Source: Strigops habroptila
Lineage: Eukaryota > Chordata > Aves > Psittaciformes > Psittacidae
DNA: 64,000 bases
Direction: 5' to 3'
Assembly: GCF_004027225.2 (NCBI RefSeq)
Contig: NC_044282.2
Coordinates: 61,803,725 to 61,867,724, forward strand
The notes below the pieces were generated by a model. The model ran no database searches, was not told where the DNA came from, and worked only from the letters and a program-made list of their open reading frames with translations. The translations under genes were made by a program, and so were the position numbers. Positions 1 through 10,591 of this stretch are shown here, piece after piece. Each line of letters begins with the position of its first letter. Within the stretch, counting starts at the first letter, position 1.

Positions 1-117
1 TACTCCTTTAGTATGAATCCTGAAACACTGGAGTAAATTCAGAGGGGATCCCCTAACAAAAAATAAAGGGAAGAGGTACTGTAAACAGTGGTGGCCAATG
101 TATAAACTGGACAGCGG

Positions 118-551
118 GGAGAAGAGAAGGCTCCAGGGAGACCTTAGAGCAGCTTCCAGTGCCTAAAGGGGCTGACAAGAAAGCTAGAGAGGGGCTTTTG
201 ACAAAGGCCTGTAGGGACAGGACAAGGGGGAATGGCTTTAACCTGACAGAGGGGAGATTCAGATGAGATCTTAGGAACTAGATGATCTTAAGGTCCTTTC
301 CAACCCTAACTATTCTATGATTCTATGATTCTATAAGAAGTTCCTCCCTGTGAGGGTGGTGAGGCCCTGGCACAGGGTGCCCAGAGAAGCTGTGGCTGCC
401 CCATCCCTGGCAGTGTTCAAGGCCAGGTTGGACGGGGCTTGGAGCAACCCGGTCTAGTGGAAGGTGTCCCTGCCCATGGCAGGGGGTTGGAACTGGATGA
501 GCTTGAAAGTTCCTTCCAACCCAAACCAGTCTGTGATTCTATCATTCTATG
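118..551 (+). mobile_element. CR1 LINE 3' fragment, with a nested CR1 tail
   Basis: A 5'-truncated copy of the avian CR1 non-LTR retrotransposon. It begins in the region encoding the C-terminus of the reverse transcriptase ORF, runs through the conserved segment with 'gtggtgaggccctggcacag' (355-374) and ends in the CR1 3' tail at 538-551. At 277-335 it is interrupted by a second, roughly 58-bp CR1 3' end carrying its own ATTCTATG repeats. The host CR1 resumes cleanly on the other side. It is a non-functional fossil. Confidence 0.93.
277..335 (+). mobile_element. very short CR1 tail nested inside another CR1
   Basis: About 58 bp, consisting of the last part of the CR1 3' UTR and three tail repeats (ATTCTATG type). 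It splits a host-CR1 sequence that reads without a break in the copies at 39.0 and 56.5 kb. No target-site duplication is obvious, as is usual for CR1. It is one of the shortest 5' truncations here. Confidence 0.85.
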
Positions 552-731
552 TTCCCTGTGCTGACACTGGAGGGCTGTCAAAGCATGGTGGACACATGGG
601 ACTGGAGCACATATGGGGCTAGGCCACTGCCCCCTCAGCCCCCATCCCACCATGTCTCCCTCCATGGGGGGGAGCCATTAACAGCCATTAACAGCCACCC
701 GAGGATGCGGTGGAGACCCCGTGGGACTCAC

Positions 732-789
732 CCCTTGGACAGGCTCAGGGTTTTGTTTTGTTTCCTGACTGGAAGACGGCCGGTTTGCC
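732..789 (-). CDS. candidate exon: short cytoplasmic segment of a membrane protein
   Basis: On the minus strand a pyrimidine-rich acceptor (CTCTCCTTCTTCCTCTGCAG) ends at 790 and a strong donor (GTGAGT) starts at 731, enclosing 58 bases. The upstream candidate exon (1129-1259) ends with two bases of a codon, and this exon supplies the third. The frame then stays open for 19 more codons and ends in phase 0. The encoded peptide is polar (rich in S, Q, N, K, P), as expected just inside the membrane after the helix of the preceding exon. A possible next acceptor lies at 575-576 and would give ten codons and a stop inside the CR1 tail; equally, the next exon may lie outside the window. Function unknown. 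Compatible phase and good splice signals on both exons are the main support. Confidence 0.45.
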
Positions 790-1128
790 CTGCAGAGGAA
801 GAAGGAGAGGTCAGCGGAGCTGTGGCCCATCCCCAGGGTGGGCTCAGAAGGTGACACAGCCTCCCCTGCCCCCTCGTCTTGCTGCTGTTTGCTGTTTATT
901 CACCCCCATGTCCCTGCCCCAGTGTTCATCCCATATCCATATGACCCTGCACAGGTTGGTTGCACCCAGAGCATCCACCAGCACAGAGCTCCCTGCTCCC
1001 CCTCCCACATGGACAGTGGCAACCCCTCCCCATCCATGCATTTCCCTAGAGCCCACAATATCCATGGCAAACCATTAGGAAGAAGCCAAATTCCCCCTTT
1101 TTTGCCCCCTCATCCCAACCAAACATAC

Positions 1129-1259
1129 CTCTGGAAGAAGGAGCAGAGGAGGAGCAGGAGCAGCAGCAAGAGGCCAGTGGTGGCCAAGCCCCAGGCCACT
1201 GTGGCTGCTGAGCCCTCCACCAGCACTGGAGCCATTGAGCCCCCAGAAGTGAGGCAGAC
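1129..1259 (-). CDS. candidate transmembrane exon of an unidentified membrane protein
   Basis: A minus-strand exon of 131 bases lies between a good acceptor (CTTGTCTCTCCCCTAG, ending at 1260) and a donor (AGAG then GTATGT from 1128). The single open frame gives 43 codons plus two bases: a short polar stretch, then about 24 hydrophobic residues including nine consecutive leucines, ending CSFFQ and an arginine completed by the next exon. It could be the membrane-spanning exon of a type I receptor. Alternatively it could be the first coding exon of a small adaptor with a very short outer domain, because an ATG lies at codon 9, 15 residues before the helix; transmembrane lymphocyte adaptors have that layout. 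No upstream coding exon was recognised between 1.3 and 2.5 kb. The leucine run could in principle be a chance effect of a CTG/CTC-rich tract, but the paired splice sites argue against that. Confidence 0.45.
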
Positions 1260-1269
1260 CTAGGGGAGA

Positions 1270-2500
1270 GACAAGCCCCAGGTCAGGCCACTGGAGGGGG
1301 TATGGGGTAATAACAGGGTGCATGGGGCTCAGTAGCGAGTGCTGGAGGTGGCTCCCATTCTCCCTTTAATATCAGGATCAACTTTTCTAGGGATACCTCC
1401 CCATCCCTTTATCCCCCCAGGATGCTCAGCATCATCCCACCCCTCTCTCCCTTCCCAGGAGGCAGAGGATTTCGGTATGATCGCAGGTGCAGGAAAGCTC
1501 CGTGTGTCAAACAAGCACATGGTGCTGGCACCCATGGCCCCTCTTGCTGGCAGGGTCTGGGAAGTCATGCCACATCCCTGCTTCTTGGAGCAGTGTCTGC
1601 TCTCACCTCTGCTGCGAGGGGAAGTGAGTGACCAAACCAGCTGGGGCATGGGGGGTGATGCCCCTGCACTGGGCATCCCCACGGCATCCCGCTGGGGTGA
1701 CTCTGAACCCGCCACTTCCCTTGGAAAAACACATTGCCAGCCTTCTCCCCCAAAATCGAGCTCCTTCTTCCTCCCAAGTCCCCCTGCCTAAAACTTGGGG
1801 TGAACTGAGCTCCCCTGAACCCTCCTTTGAGACAAGAGCCAGGCAAACCGAAACGCAGAACAGGCTGAGCCCGCTCTGCTGGCTGTGACTCAGCCTTCCC
1901 GGCATGACATCCCAGCCCTTGGAGCCATGCCGGGGTTCGGGAGCCCCACAGTCCGGCAGCTCCACAGCCAGGATCCCCCTGGCTGGGTGTGAAGACAGGC
2001 TGCAGCCTGGCGGTGCTTTTGCTTCTAGAACAAAATTCATTAGGGATTTATTCCTAATGGATGCTCCAGGCATCTTCCTCTCACTGATTTGCCAGCTCTG
2101 GGACGCATGCTGGGTCTGGGGCGCCCATGATGTCCTGCATCACTGAGCCCTCCAAACCGCCACATCCTGTGCCAACCTCCTCTGCCTCAGTTTCCCCAGC
2201 TGCGCTCCGAGACGAGCCAGACCGACCTCAGCCCGAGGTGCCTTCCCGCACCCCACCTTGCTTGGCACCTCAGCCCAGGGTGGGGATGGGGATGGGATAG
2301 GGGCACCCCATGGCTCGGGACCTCCTGGCTCCCACCCCCGGGGAAGCCACTTACCCCACGGCGGTGCCGGGCGCAGGCGGCTCCTCTCGCTGCTCAGTGT
2401 TGGATGGGAGCGGTGGCTGGGTGGCACCCGCCGCACCCCGGCTTCCTGCTCCCGCAGGACACCCGTCAGCACCCGGGCCCGACTGAGCATGTTTCCATGT
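1270..2500. other. GC-rich flank upstream of the minus-strand candidate exons
   Basis: GC-rich unique sequence that should hold the 5' end of the minus-strand gene. Splice-like signals are present, for example a minus-strand donor GTAAGT whose first base is at 2356, following an open frame from about 2490. I could not connect them in frame to the exon at 1129-1259. An AP-1-type TGAGTCA occurs on the minus strand near 1888. No protein family was recognised. Confidence 0.3.
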
Positions 2501-2504
2501 CAGG

Positions 2505-3115
2505 GGAAAGCTGCACCCCTGGGAGGGGTCCTGTACCCCCAGCACCCCTGAAACCTGCACCCACAGGAGGGCTCCTGTACCCCAAGAGGGAATCCTGCAC
2601 CCCTAGACCCAGCACCCCTGAGATGGGCATCCCCAGGAGGGGTCTCACAGCCCCAGCCCCTCAGAGACCTGCACTCCAAGAGGGGTCCTGGTACCCCAAG
2701 AGGGAATCCTGCACTTCCAGACCCAGCCCCCCTCAGACTGGCACCACCAGAAGGGGTCCTGCACTCCCAGCATCCCTGAAACTTGCACCCTCAGGAGGGA
2801 TCCTGGTCCCCCAAGAGGGGATCCTGTACCCCCAGACCCAGCATCCCTGAAACTCGTACCCTCAGGGAGGATCCTGGTCCCCCAAGAGGTGTCCTGCACC
2901 CTCACACCCAGCACCTCAGAGACCTGCACCCCAGAAAGGGTTCTGGTGCCCCAAGTGGGGCTCCTGCACCCCCAGAACCAGCACCCCAAAAATCTACAGC
3001 CTCCAGAGGGATCCTGCACTCCCATGAGGGGTCTTACACCCCCAAACCCCGCAGCCTTGAAACCCACAGCTCCAGGAGATGTCCTGGACCCCCAAAGCCA
3101 GTCCTGCCACCGAGC
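2505..3115. repeat. minisatellite A with higher-order structure
   Basis: A degenerate GC-rich tandem array. The core 'GGGATCCTGnACCCCCAGA' recurs about sixteen times. Spacing alternates between about 21 and about 48-50 bases, giving a composite unit of about 69-74 bp over 2,800-3,110. An extra subunit of about 43 bp gives units near 114 bp over 2,568-2,800. Open frames on both strands here are products of repetition, not genes. Confidence 0.88.
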
Positions 3116-3197
3116 AGGACACCCCAGGACCAGCCCTTTCCTGCTTCTCCCAACCTGTCCCTGGGCACCTGCCCCTTGTCCAGCTCCTGTTCCTTTG

Positions 3198-3578
3198 CCC
3201 TGGATCCTGGACACTCTGGATCATCCCCATCCTGGATCTCCAGATGTTCTGGATCCCTGTCTGTCCAGGATCCCCTTCCATCTTTCATCCTCCTCTGTCC
3301 TGGATCCCCCCCCTGCCCAAGATCCCTATCCATCCTGGATGCCCATCCATCCTGGATTCCTGTATAACCTGGATCCCTGCCTATCCTGGATCCCCATCTG
3401 TTCTGGATCCTCATCCATCCTTGATCCTTGTCTGTCCTGGAGTAACATCTGTCCAGGATCTCCATGTCTCCCATATCTTTCTCCATCCTGGTTTCTCCTC
3501 TCTGGCTTGGATTGCCCTCTGTCCTAGATCCACCCCCATTCTGGATCCCTCTCTGTCCTGGATCCCTCTCCATCCTTT
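3198..3578. repeat. minisatellite B, 18-bp CTGGATCC-type unit
   Basis: Imperfect tandem array of an approximately 18-bp unit of the form CTGGATCCCyrTCTrTCC, with roughly twenty degenerate copies and many BamHI sites. The unit length is a multiple of three, so frames lacking stops stay open on both strands (for example 2889-3527 plus and 3034-3648 minus). These are not coding. It starts less than 100 bp after minisatellite A but shares little sequence with it. Confidence 0.88.
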
Positions 3579-3644
3579 CACAGGAACAACCATCATCTGG
3601 ACCAGCTGCCAATGGATTGGCAGGTGCTTGGCTGTAAACTGAAA

Positions 3645-3732
3645 CCAATCAATAATAATAAATAAAAACAAAATAATACATTAGTAAAAAAACCCCAATA
3701 ATACGTAATAATAAACGAATAAATAATAATAG
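3645..3732. repeat. AT-rich (AAT)n-like simple sequence
   Basis: A run of AATAATAAATAAA-type words directly follows minisatellite B. It is low complexity with no coding potential, and marks the switch from GC-rich to ordinary composition. Confidence 0.75.
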
Positions 3733-6700
3733 TCTCCGCTACCGGCCAGCACTTGCAAGCTGATGTGTGCAGAGCCCCGGTGGCGTTGGCAACCAACGGG
3801 CAAGCACATGCGAAACAGGTCGAAAACCCGATCGTAACCAAAAGCACAGTAACTGCCTGGTCCCAGCAGGGAGAGAGGCACATTTTGGGGCCAAAAAAGC
3901 GCCTATCTGCCTGCAGAGATGTGGGATCGCAGCGTCCCGGCCCCGCCGCGTGTCCCGGGAAGAGGAGATCCCATCCAAGCGGTTTGGTGCCGCTCTGAGC
4001 CCGCGCACCACCGCCGGAATACTTGGTTTATTGCGGGCTCATCCAGAAAGGGTTGCGGCAGCCGCCGGGATTTTCTGCAGAGGGCAGCACAACCCAGGAG
4101 ATGGGATGTGCTTTTCCCTCCCGCCGCCACTGAAAGGTGATGAAGAGCCATCAAATTCTTTAGCAAAATGCTCGACGGAATATTCTCTTCTTGGAAGACT
4201 CACCTGGCTGGCAAAACGGCTTGAAAAAAGATCTCCGTGAAATGGAGATTGGTAGAAAATAACATTTTTGACAGAAAAAAATTAGAGCTTTTTTCCTTCA
4301 TTATTTCCATGCTATAAATGTGCTGGGACCTGGTGGGGTTTGGGGTTTGTAACCCTATGGAGCTTTACCCAGTCTTTTGCTTGCTCTGAGCTCCTGCTTT
4401 AGAGGACGGATCCGTGCTCCAGAGCATCCAGAGACCAAAACCCAGGCGTTTTTCTCGAAACAAATATTACAATAACCCCTATCATCATCAAAGAAGAGGC
4501 GTTGCTACTTCCATGGGCTCTAACTGCACCATCAGCAGAGAAAGAAAGATCCCACTGAAAACAAGGGCCTCGTTTCCACTGGCTCAAGAGCAGTATGTCT
4601 GGGGCTTGGCTACAGGAGGAGGATGCTTCAGTGTGAACATCATCGGCTTTTCAGGTGATTTGCACCATGGTGGCTGGAGATCCTCCTCCTCCAACAGTGT
4701 GAATTGATTCTCTGCCAGCTGAAGCCATGCGAGGGGGAGCCCAATGTGAATATGAATAAAGGTGGACATGTCGCATGTCAATTGAATGAGTTGAGATTTG
4801 GTTTTTAATTCCTACCTAAGTGATTTAGCTGCAGATGAGAAGGGTTAGGGCAGCAGGGAGGTCACTCCCTGAGGAGCTGGGCACAAGCTGGCCTTTGTCA
4901 GGGCAGCTCTGTAACGCATCTCAAGAGGTTCCCTGGTCTTATGGTTAATTAAACGTAAAGATGGTATTTGCTTTCAAAAGAGTGCACTAAGTGGTTGTGG
5001 GGGGGTACGAGTGTGACCCAACCTATTCTCCAGCCCCTTCACCTGCCCAAGTGCTATTAAATTAACTTAAGCAATCAAGAAAACCATTAACTGAGATAGT
5101 TCAAGTTAAATGGGATAGTTCAATCCTCACCAAAATATTGCGCTTCCGAAGCCCAAGCTGAAGAAAGCCAGGGCACCAGCTCACCCCACTCCTCTCCTGG
5201 GGACTTTGCACCCCGCAGGGTCCTGGAGATGGTGTAAAGTTGGTCAGGTTGCAGCTCATGGGATGAGAACTGAGTGTGGGACCTCGGTGGGGACCGGTTC
5301 CTGTGCTGGTCAGCTCTGGCTCCACTAGGAAACAAAATGGGATGAAGGGGGTAACCCAGCGGCTGGCCCTGGCTCTGAGCTGGCCGTCCTTTTGCAAGTG
5401 TCTTGGGTGCAGAATGGGCTGCACTAGCCCTAATGTTGCCACTTCTCCTGTGCAAAACTCACCAACTAGCTACCGGGGGTCCTGCAGCTTCACTGCACAC
5501 TAAAGCACCCTCCAAAATCCCTGTCATTCAGCCAAGTGGTTTCCTTGGGCCACAAATATCCTCCCAGGAGCATCTTTGAGGATGCTCCAGTTTGGAGAAG
5601 AAACCAAAGGAGTCCCACCATTGGCTTCACATCCTGGGTGCACCAAGATGCTTAGCACCCAAGGGACAGGATGAAAAGCTGCTGAAACTTCAGCAAGCCA
5701 GACCCAAGCCATCGTCTTCCCAAAGTGGGAACAATGGTGATGTTTGATGATCCTGTCCCTTTGTGTCTTGTAATTAAACCCTCTGTCTCCAGCAGTCATT
5801 TGTCGCCCTATTTTAAGCTGGCTGGAGCTGCTGTGCCATTCTGACGTTCTTGCTTCAAAATTTAATGACTTCTATAATTTTCCAGAAGGCTGAAAAACAG
5901 CTCCGTGGTGTGCCTTTCACTCTTCCTTTCCATTCTCTCATGTATCTCCAGGCTCCTTTGTATTTTAAAAGAAGCTTGACCAAGTGATGGGCACCTGTAG
6001 CCAAAACCTCCTCTTAGGAATTGCATTTGGAGGTTTTGGCCCATCAGTGCAGGTCAGGAAAGCAATGCCACATGCACTGAAGTTGAGTTTATACCATTTT
6101 AATGCCTATTTATGCTGCCTGAAAGAAGTCTGGTGAAGTTTAAAGGTTTCTTACAAGTGAGTCAGTGGTGTTGCAGTGGGTTTTGGTGCAGGTAGTTGCA
6201 AGGCTCAGCCAGGGTGACACCACAGCACCCCTTCCCTGCTGATTTCCCATCTCCAAGGGATCCCAGGAGCTTTGTGGCTCACTCCGGCTCTTGGTGTTGC
6301 CCTGGCATGGGTGGCTGCTCTCTGCAGCACTGGTGTTTCCCTTCACTGCTGCTTCTAGGAACAACATCAGGAGCAAAAACTACTTAAAAGCTGAAGGAAT
6401 GAAAGTCATTCCCCTCCTTTCTTTCTCTCCTAGTTGGTGTATAGGATGGCACAGACCTAGCCCACCAGGAGAAACAGAGAAAACTAATTCCTAACTTTTG
6501 AAATAAGCAGTGGGGTGAAAAACACCTTTTAGAAGCCTTTTGATCACAGGACAAGGACTCACGATGTCTCTATGGGGGCACAAAGCACCCAAAGCAGCGA
6601 AGCAGCCAGCTCAGGAGCCTGGTGCCCTTGCACTTCACCACAGGCTTCGCTTGGAGTGCAGAAGCCCCTCCAGCCCCAGAGGGAACCCAGTGTCCTCAGC

Positions 6701-6890
6701 ACCTTGCAGCTCGGAGCCTCTCCTGTGTTGGTCACTGGTTGGCACAGGAGCATGAGATGGGGGAGCCGTGGGTGAAACCTCTCATTCTCCCCTCCTCGCC
6801 CCACTGAGACGGGTTATCCCATTTGAGTAAATACCACAAAAATTGACGAGGATGTCTGGGGGTTTACAATGTTTCTTTGGATATTTCTGA
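3733..6890. other. intergenic unique sequence, no gene seen
   Basis: No frame resembles a known protein and no exon with convincing paired splice sites was found. No CR1 tail is present. 3,900-4,150 is locally CpG-richer. Confidence 0.5.
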
Positions 6891-6894
6891 ATGT

Positions 6895-7078
6895 GTTTCT
6901 GGCTACATATATAAAAAATAATATAATGTACATGATTATACTATATGTATAATAGTACAGTGTACATAGAATATAATAATAAATATGAAGATACATTTAT
7001 ATACTGTGTTCTATATACACACAGCTATGTGGTGTATTATATATACACCAAGCTATATAATATGTATAATATAATAGG
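6895..7078. repeat. AT-rich palindromic microsatellite tract
   Basis: TATA/ATAATA-rich low-complexity DNA with several short inverted repeats, including the near-perfect palindrome TGGTGTATTATATATACACC at 7030-7049. It abuts the CR1 fragment that starts at about 7079. Confidence 0.8.
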
Positions 7079-7242
7079 TTAGATATAAGGAAGAAGTTGT
7101 TCCCTGTGAGGGTGGTGAGGCCCTGGCACAGGTTGCCCAGAGAAGCTGTGGCTGCCCCATCCCTGGCAGTGTTCAAGGCCAGGTTGGACGGGGCTTGGAG
7201 CAACCTGCTCTAGTGGAAGGTGTCCCTGCCCCCTTCAACCCA
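7079..7242 (+). mobile_element. CR1 fragment with deleted 3' UTR
   Basis: Matches the CR1 segment from the 'aagaagttgttccctgtgag' block through 'tagtggaaggtgtccctgcc', then jumps to the 'ttcaaccca' piece of the 3' UTR. About 55 bp plus the tail repeats are missing. This is a post-insertion deletion, since CR1 integration starts from the 3' end. Confidence 0.9.
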
Positions 7243-10143
7243 GGAGGCTGAAGATCACTATTGTAACTATTACCGCATTGCGGTGTATTTTGGGGGCATT
7301 TAGGCAACAACTGATCTCCACCTGAAATGATGAAGCTCAGTTCCGAAAACAGTGGCTTTGGTGATTCATCTCACCATTCCCCATCGTTTCCTCTGGTGTC
7401 TGATAAGACATCATGGTCACCGTCCAGAGAAGACTCCTTGTTCCTGTAGGCCCGTCATGGACCTTCCTGTGTAGGTGTGCTGACCATAATGCCAGGCATC
7501 CTTCCGAGGTCTGCACTTTCACACCTTTCCACAAATCCCAAGATTTTGTAGCCCTCTACAACTTCCTAGAGAAGACAGAACCCTTGCTTTCTTCCACTGA
7601 GGACGAGAGGAGGGAGGCAGCCAGCCAAAGGCGAGACAAGCTGAGGAACAGCATCCAGGCTAGGAGTGGGAGACCAGCTGGAAATCATTACCCCGAGGAT
7701 CCAAATGCAGCCGCAGCGCGTTGGTGAGATCCATGTGTTGCACCGCACTTCCCACGCACGTTTAACCAGCTCCTGGGGCTGCAAGGGGCTGTGGGAAGGG
7801 GGTTCACTGTCCCCTATCCATGGGACCTGGGGCTCCCCATGGAGGTATCAGCAGTGCATGGTGGAGATGCAGAGGGTGGACATCTGTGCTGCAGAGACAA
7901 AGCATTTCAAAATGAGGTTTGTGGAGGATGTGGTTGCACCATGGAAGTGCAACTGAAGGTGTGCAAGGTCCCCTTGCTTCTTCTTTGGAGCCATCATCTG
8001 CATTTTCCCTTCCAGATGTGACACCCGGACCCTCCTATTTCTCTTCCTCCCGCTGCATCCATCTCAGATAGATACATTTTTAAGCAATGGAGATCTGGTA
8101 CCCACTGACTCCACCAATCCCAAATTTCAGGCAGAACGGGCAGAGGGGCATTTCGCCAAGGTAAGACAAGATGTTGCATTGAGCCATTGAGCCCATTATG
8201 CAGCAGAAGAGGGGACCCAATGCTTATCACAAGTGGAAGGAGAAACTGCTGAAAAAATAATACATAATAATTTAAAAAAGAGGCTTTGACAGAGACCAAG
8301 TATTAAAGATGCTGTACAAGAGACTTTTCTAGCTGTGAAAAGCAGACAGTGGGATTGCACATCACTTGTGGCAGAATTGATTGAACCAGGACAGAGAAAC
8401 CTCTGACATGATCCTACTGCATGCAGGGAATCAGAGCAAAACCCACCAGCCACATCCTTACCAATAAGAGAAACTGTCCTCTGGTTCCACTGTAAAACTA
8501 AAGCCTTAGTTTATGATGGGAAGCCAGATTTGACCTCGATTTGAAGCAGCTACTCCAGATCTGTCATCTTGAAGGGCTTAGAGGAAATGTGATTAGTCCC
8601 CAGCCTTCAGCCAGGAACAGAAAAATGTTGCAGTCATTTAATATGTTTATTGGAATGAGGATGCAAAGTGTTTCTTTGGGCAGCAAGATGGTAACATGTA
8701 GAATTTATCAAAGGGCAAAAGATTCCAACTCTCCTCTGATTTCCACCATTATAAATTGCCATTTACTTTGGGGGACCTTCTCCAAGAGCAGAACTGAGCT
8801 CAACTGCCATATCTGGTTTTCACAGCAGTTGTGTAAGTTTACAACTAATGGTATCATAATGATATATGCAGAGTCAGCTGCAATCGCATCTCCTCAAGGC
8901 TAGTTTAGTGTTTGGGAGCCATCACAAAATTAATATGGTGACATTATGTGGTGTATTTTGGTATTATTCTCTCTTTTGTTTTGTTCTCAAAGTGTAGAAA
9001 TTGAATCCACAGCATGGTTAAACAGAGTTAGAGCTGGCAAAAAAAAGGACTTAAAATGAAAAAGAATGGTTGGAGATGGAAGAAGGTGCATATAAGAGCC
9101 AAACAACAGCTCCAAAGGCAGATTTGACAAGAGAAGAGCGAATGAATGTGTGAAACTCGAGCCTCCTAGGGAGCACAACAGCCCGAAACAATGCAGAATT
9201 GTTAAAACAAAAAGAAAAAACAAAATACAACAAATAAGTTCAGAGCAGTCGGGTTTCTTGCCAAGAGCTTTTTCATATGGTTGAATATAATAAAATAAAG
9301 TGCTGGCAGAGCTCTGCCTAAAGATGATGGGATGGAGGAGAAGAAATGACAGCGTGAGGGGTACAGCGATGGGGCTGGGGGAGCAATTGCTTCATGTTAT
9401 TCCCTGAGCAGTGCCCAGTGAAGCACCTGGGGTCCACAGGATGCCGGCAGCGCCCTTCAAAGGCATCACGGACTGTGGTATTGATCTCAAGTGGAAAATA
9501 TGCAGTGATGTGTAGTACAACAAGCCATCGGCCAGCCGGCAGGATGAAGGGAATCTTTCTTACAAAAGGAAACCAAGTGTAACAGCGGGTTGTAACGACT
9601 GTGCTCACCCGCTGATATTGCACGCGAGCTCTGCTCCGCTCAGTCTGATCCCAGCTCACAGGAGGGGAACGAGGGAAGCAGAGCTACTGCAGCAACAAGA
9701 TGATTTCGGAGAGGGATGAGGCATGTTCGGCTCAATTAGGAACATCTGTCCCTCACTGCCTGCGCTGATGCCTGGGATCCCATTCCGTCTCCAAACACTC
9801 CTGGAGAACATTATAAGCCCAAAGATTTTCACCATTTCACAGTTGCATCCCTATTTCAGGCCTTTTTGCAACCAAAAAATAGGAACAGTGAGGGGATTTT
9901 TGGCATAGCAGCAGGGGTCATGGCGAGGTGTTGTATCCACAGTCCTTAACACAGAGTTTTGGGAACAAAGTGGGAGAATCCAGGATTGTGACTGACACCC
10001 ATCGATCTACAAACCAAGCCAGCTTCTGAAGGTGTACACTGGGGAAAGCTCCTCATTTTCTGCAGTGGCTTCTGGAGGTGGAATGTTGGGGAGTGAGCAG
10101 AGGGGGCAGGAGAAGCAGCAGCTCTGAGGTCATCCACCGCACT
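7243..10143. other. intergenic unique sequence with two unexplained open frames
   Basis: Mostly featureless. Two frames look more protein-like than their surroundings: plus 7413-7727, with a splice-donor-like GGTGAGA at its end, and minus 9318-9659 in a CpG-richer patch. Neither was recognised and neither is called as a gene. Confidence 0.4.
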
Positions 10144-10591
10144 TAGAATCACAGCATCACAGACTGGTTTGGGCTGGAAGGGACCTTAAAGCTCATTCAA
10201 TTCCAAGCCCCTGCCACAGGCAGGGACACCTTCCACTAGACCAGGTTGCTCCAAGCCCCGTCCAACCTGGCCTTGAACACTGCCAGGGATGGGGCAGCCA
10301 CAGCTTCTCTGGGCACCCTGTGCCAGGGCCTCACCACCCTCACAGCCAAGAACTTCTTCCTCAGATCTCATCTAAATCTCCCCTCTGTCAGTTTAAAGCC
10401 ATTCCCCCTTGTCCTGTCCCTACAGGCCCTTGTCAAAAGCCCCTCTCCAGCTTTCTTGTTGGCCCCTTTAGGCACTGGAAGCTGCTCTAAGGTCTCCCCG
10501 GAGCCTTCTCTTCTCCAGGCTGAACAAGCCCAGCTCTCTCAGCCTGTCTCCATAGCAGAGGTGCTCCAGCCCTTGGAGCATCTTCGTGGCC
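10144..10591 (-). mobile_element. CR1 LINE 3' fragment
   Basis: Reverse-strand CR1, from the tail (tagaatcacagcatcacaga) back through the 3' UTR and C-terminal ORF2 region to about 10,591. 5'-truncated and frameshifted, so not functional. Confidence 0.94.

Noticed and set aside
542..574. Possible last coding exon of the minus-strand membrane protein
   Set aside because: The acceptor is only moderate and the ten codons end in the CR1 tail. It is mentioned with the upstream exon but not called.
2645..3648. Long overlapping open frames on both strands (up to 212 codons)
   Set aside because: They coincide with two tandem arrays; the translations are repetitive and present in several frames at once.
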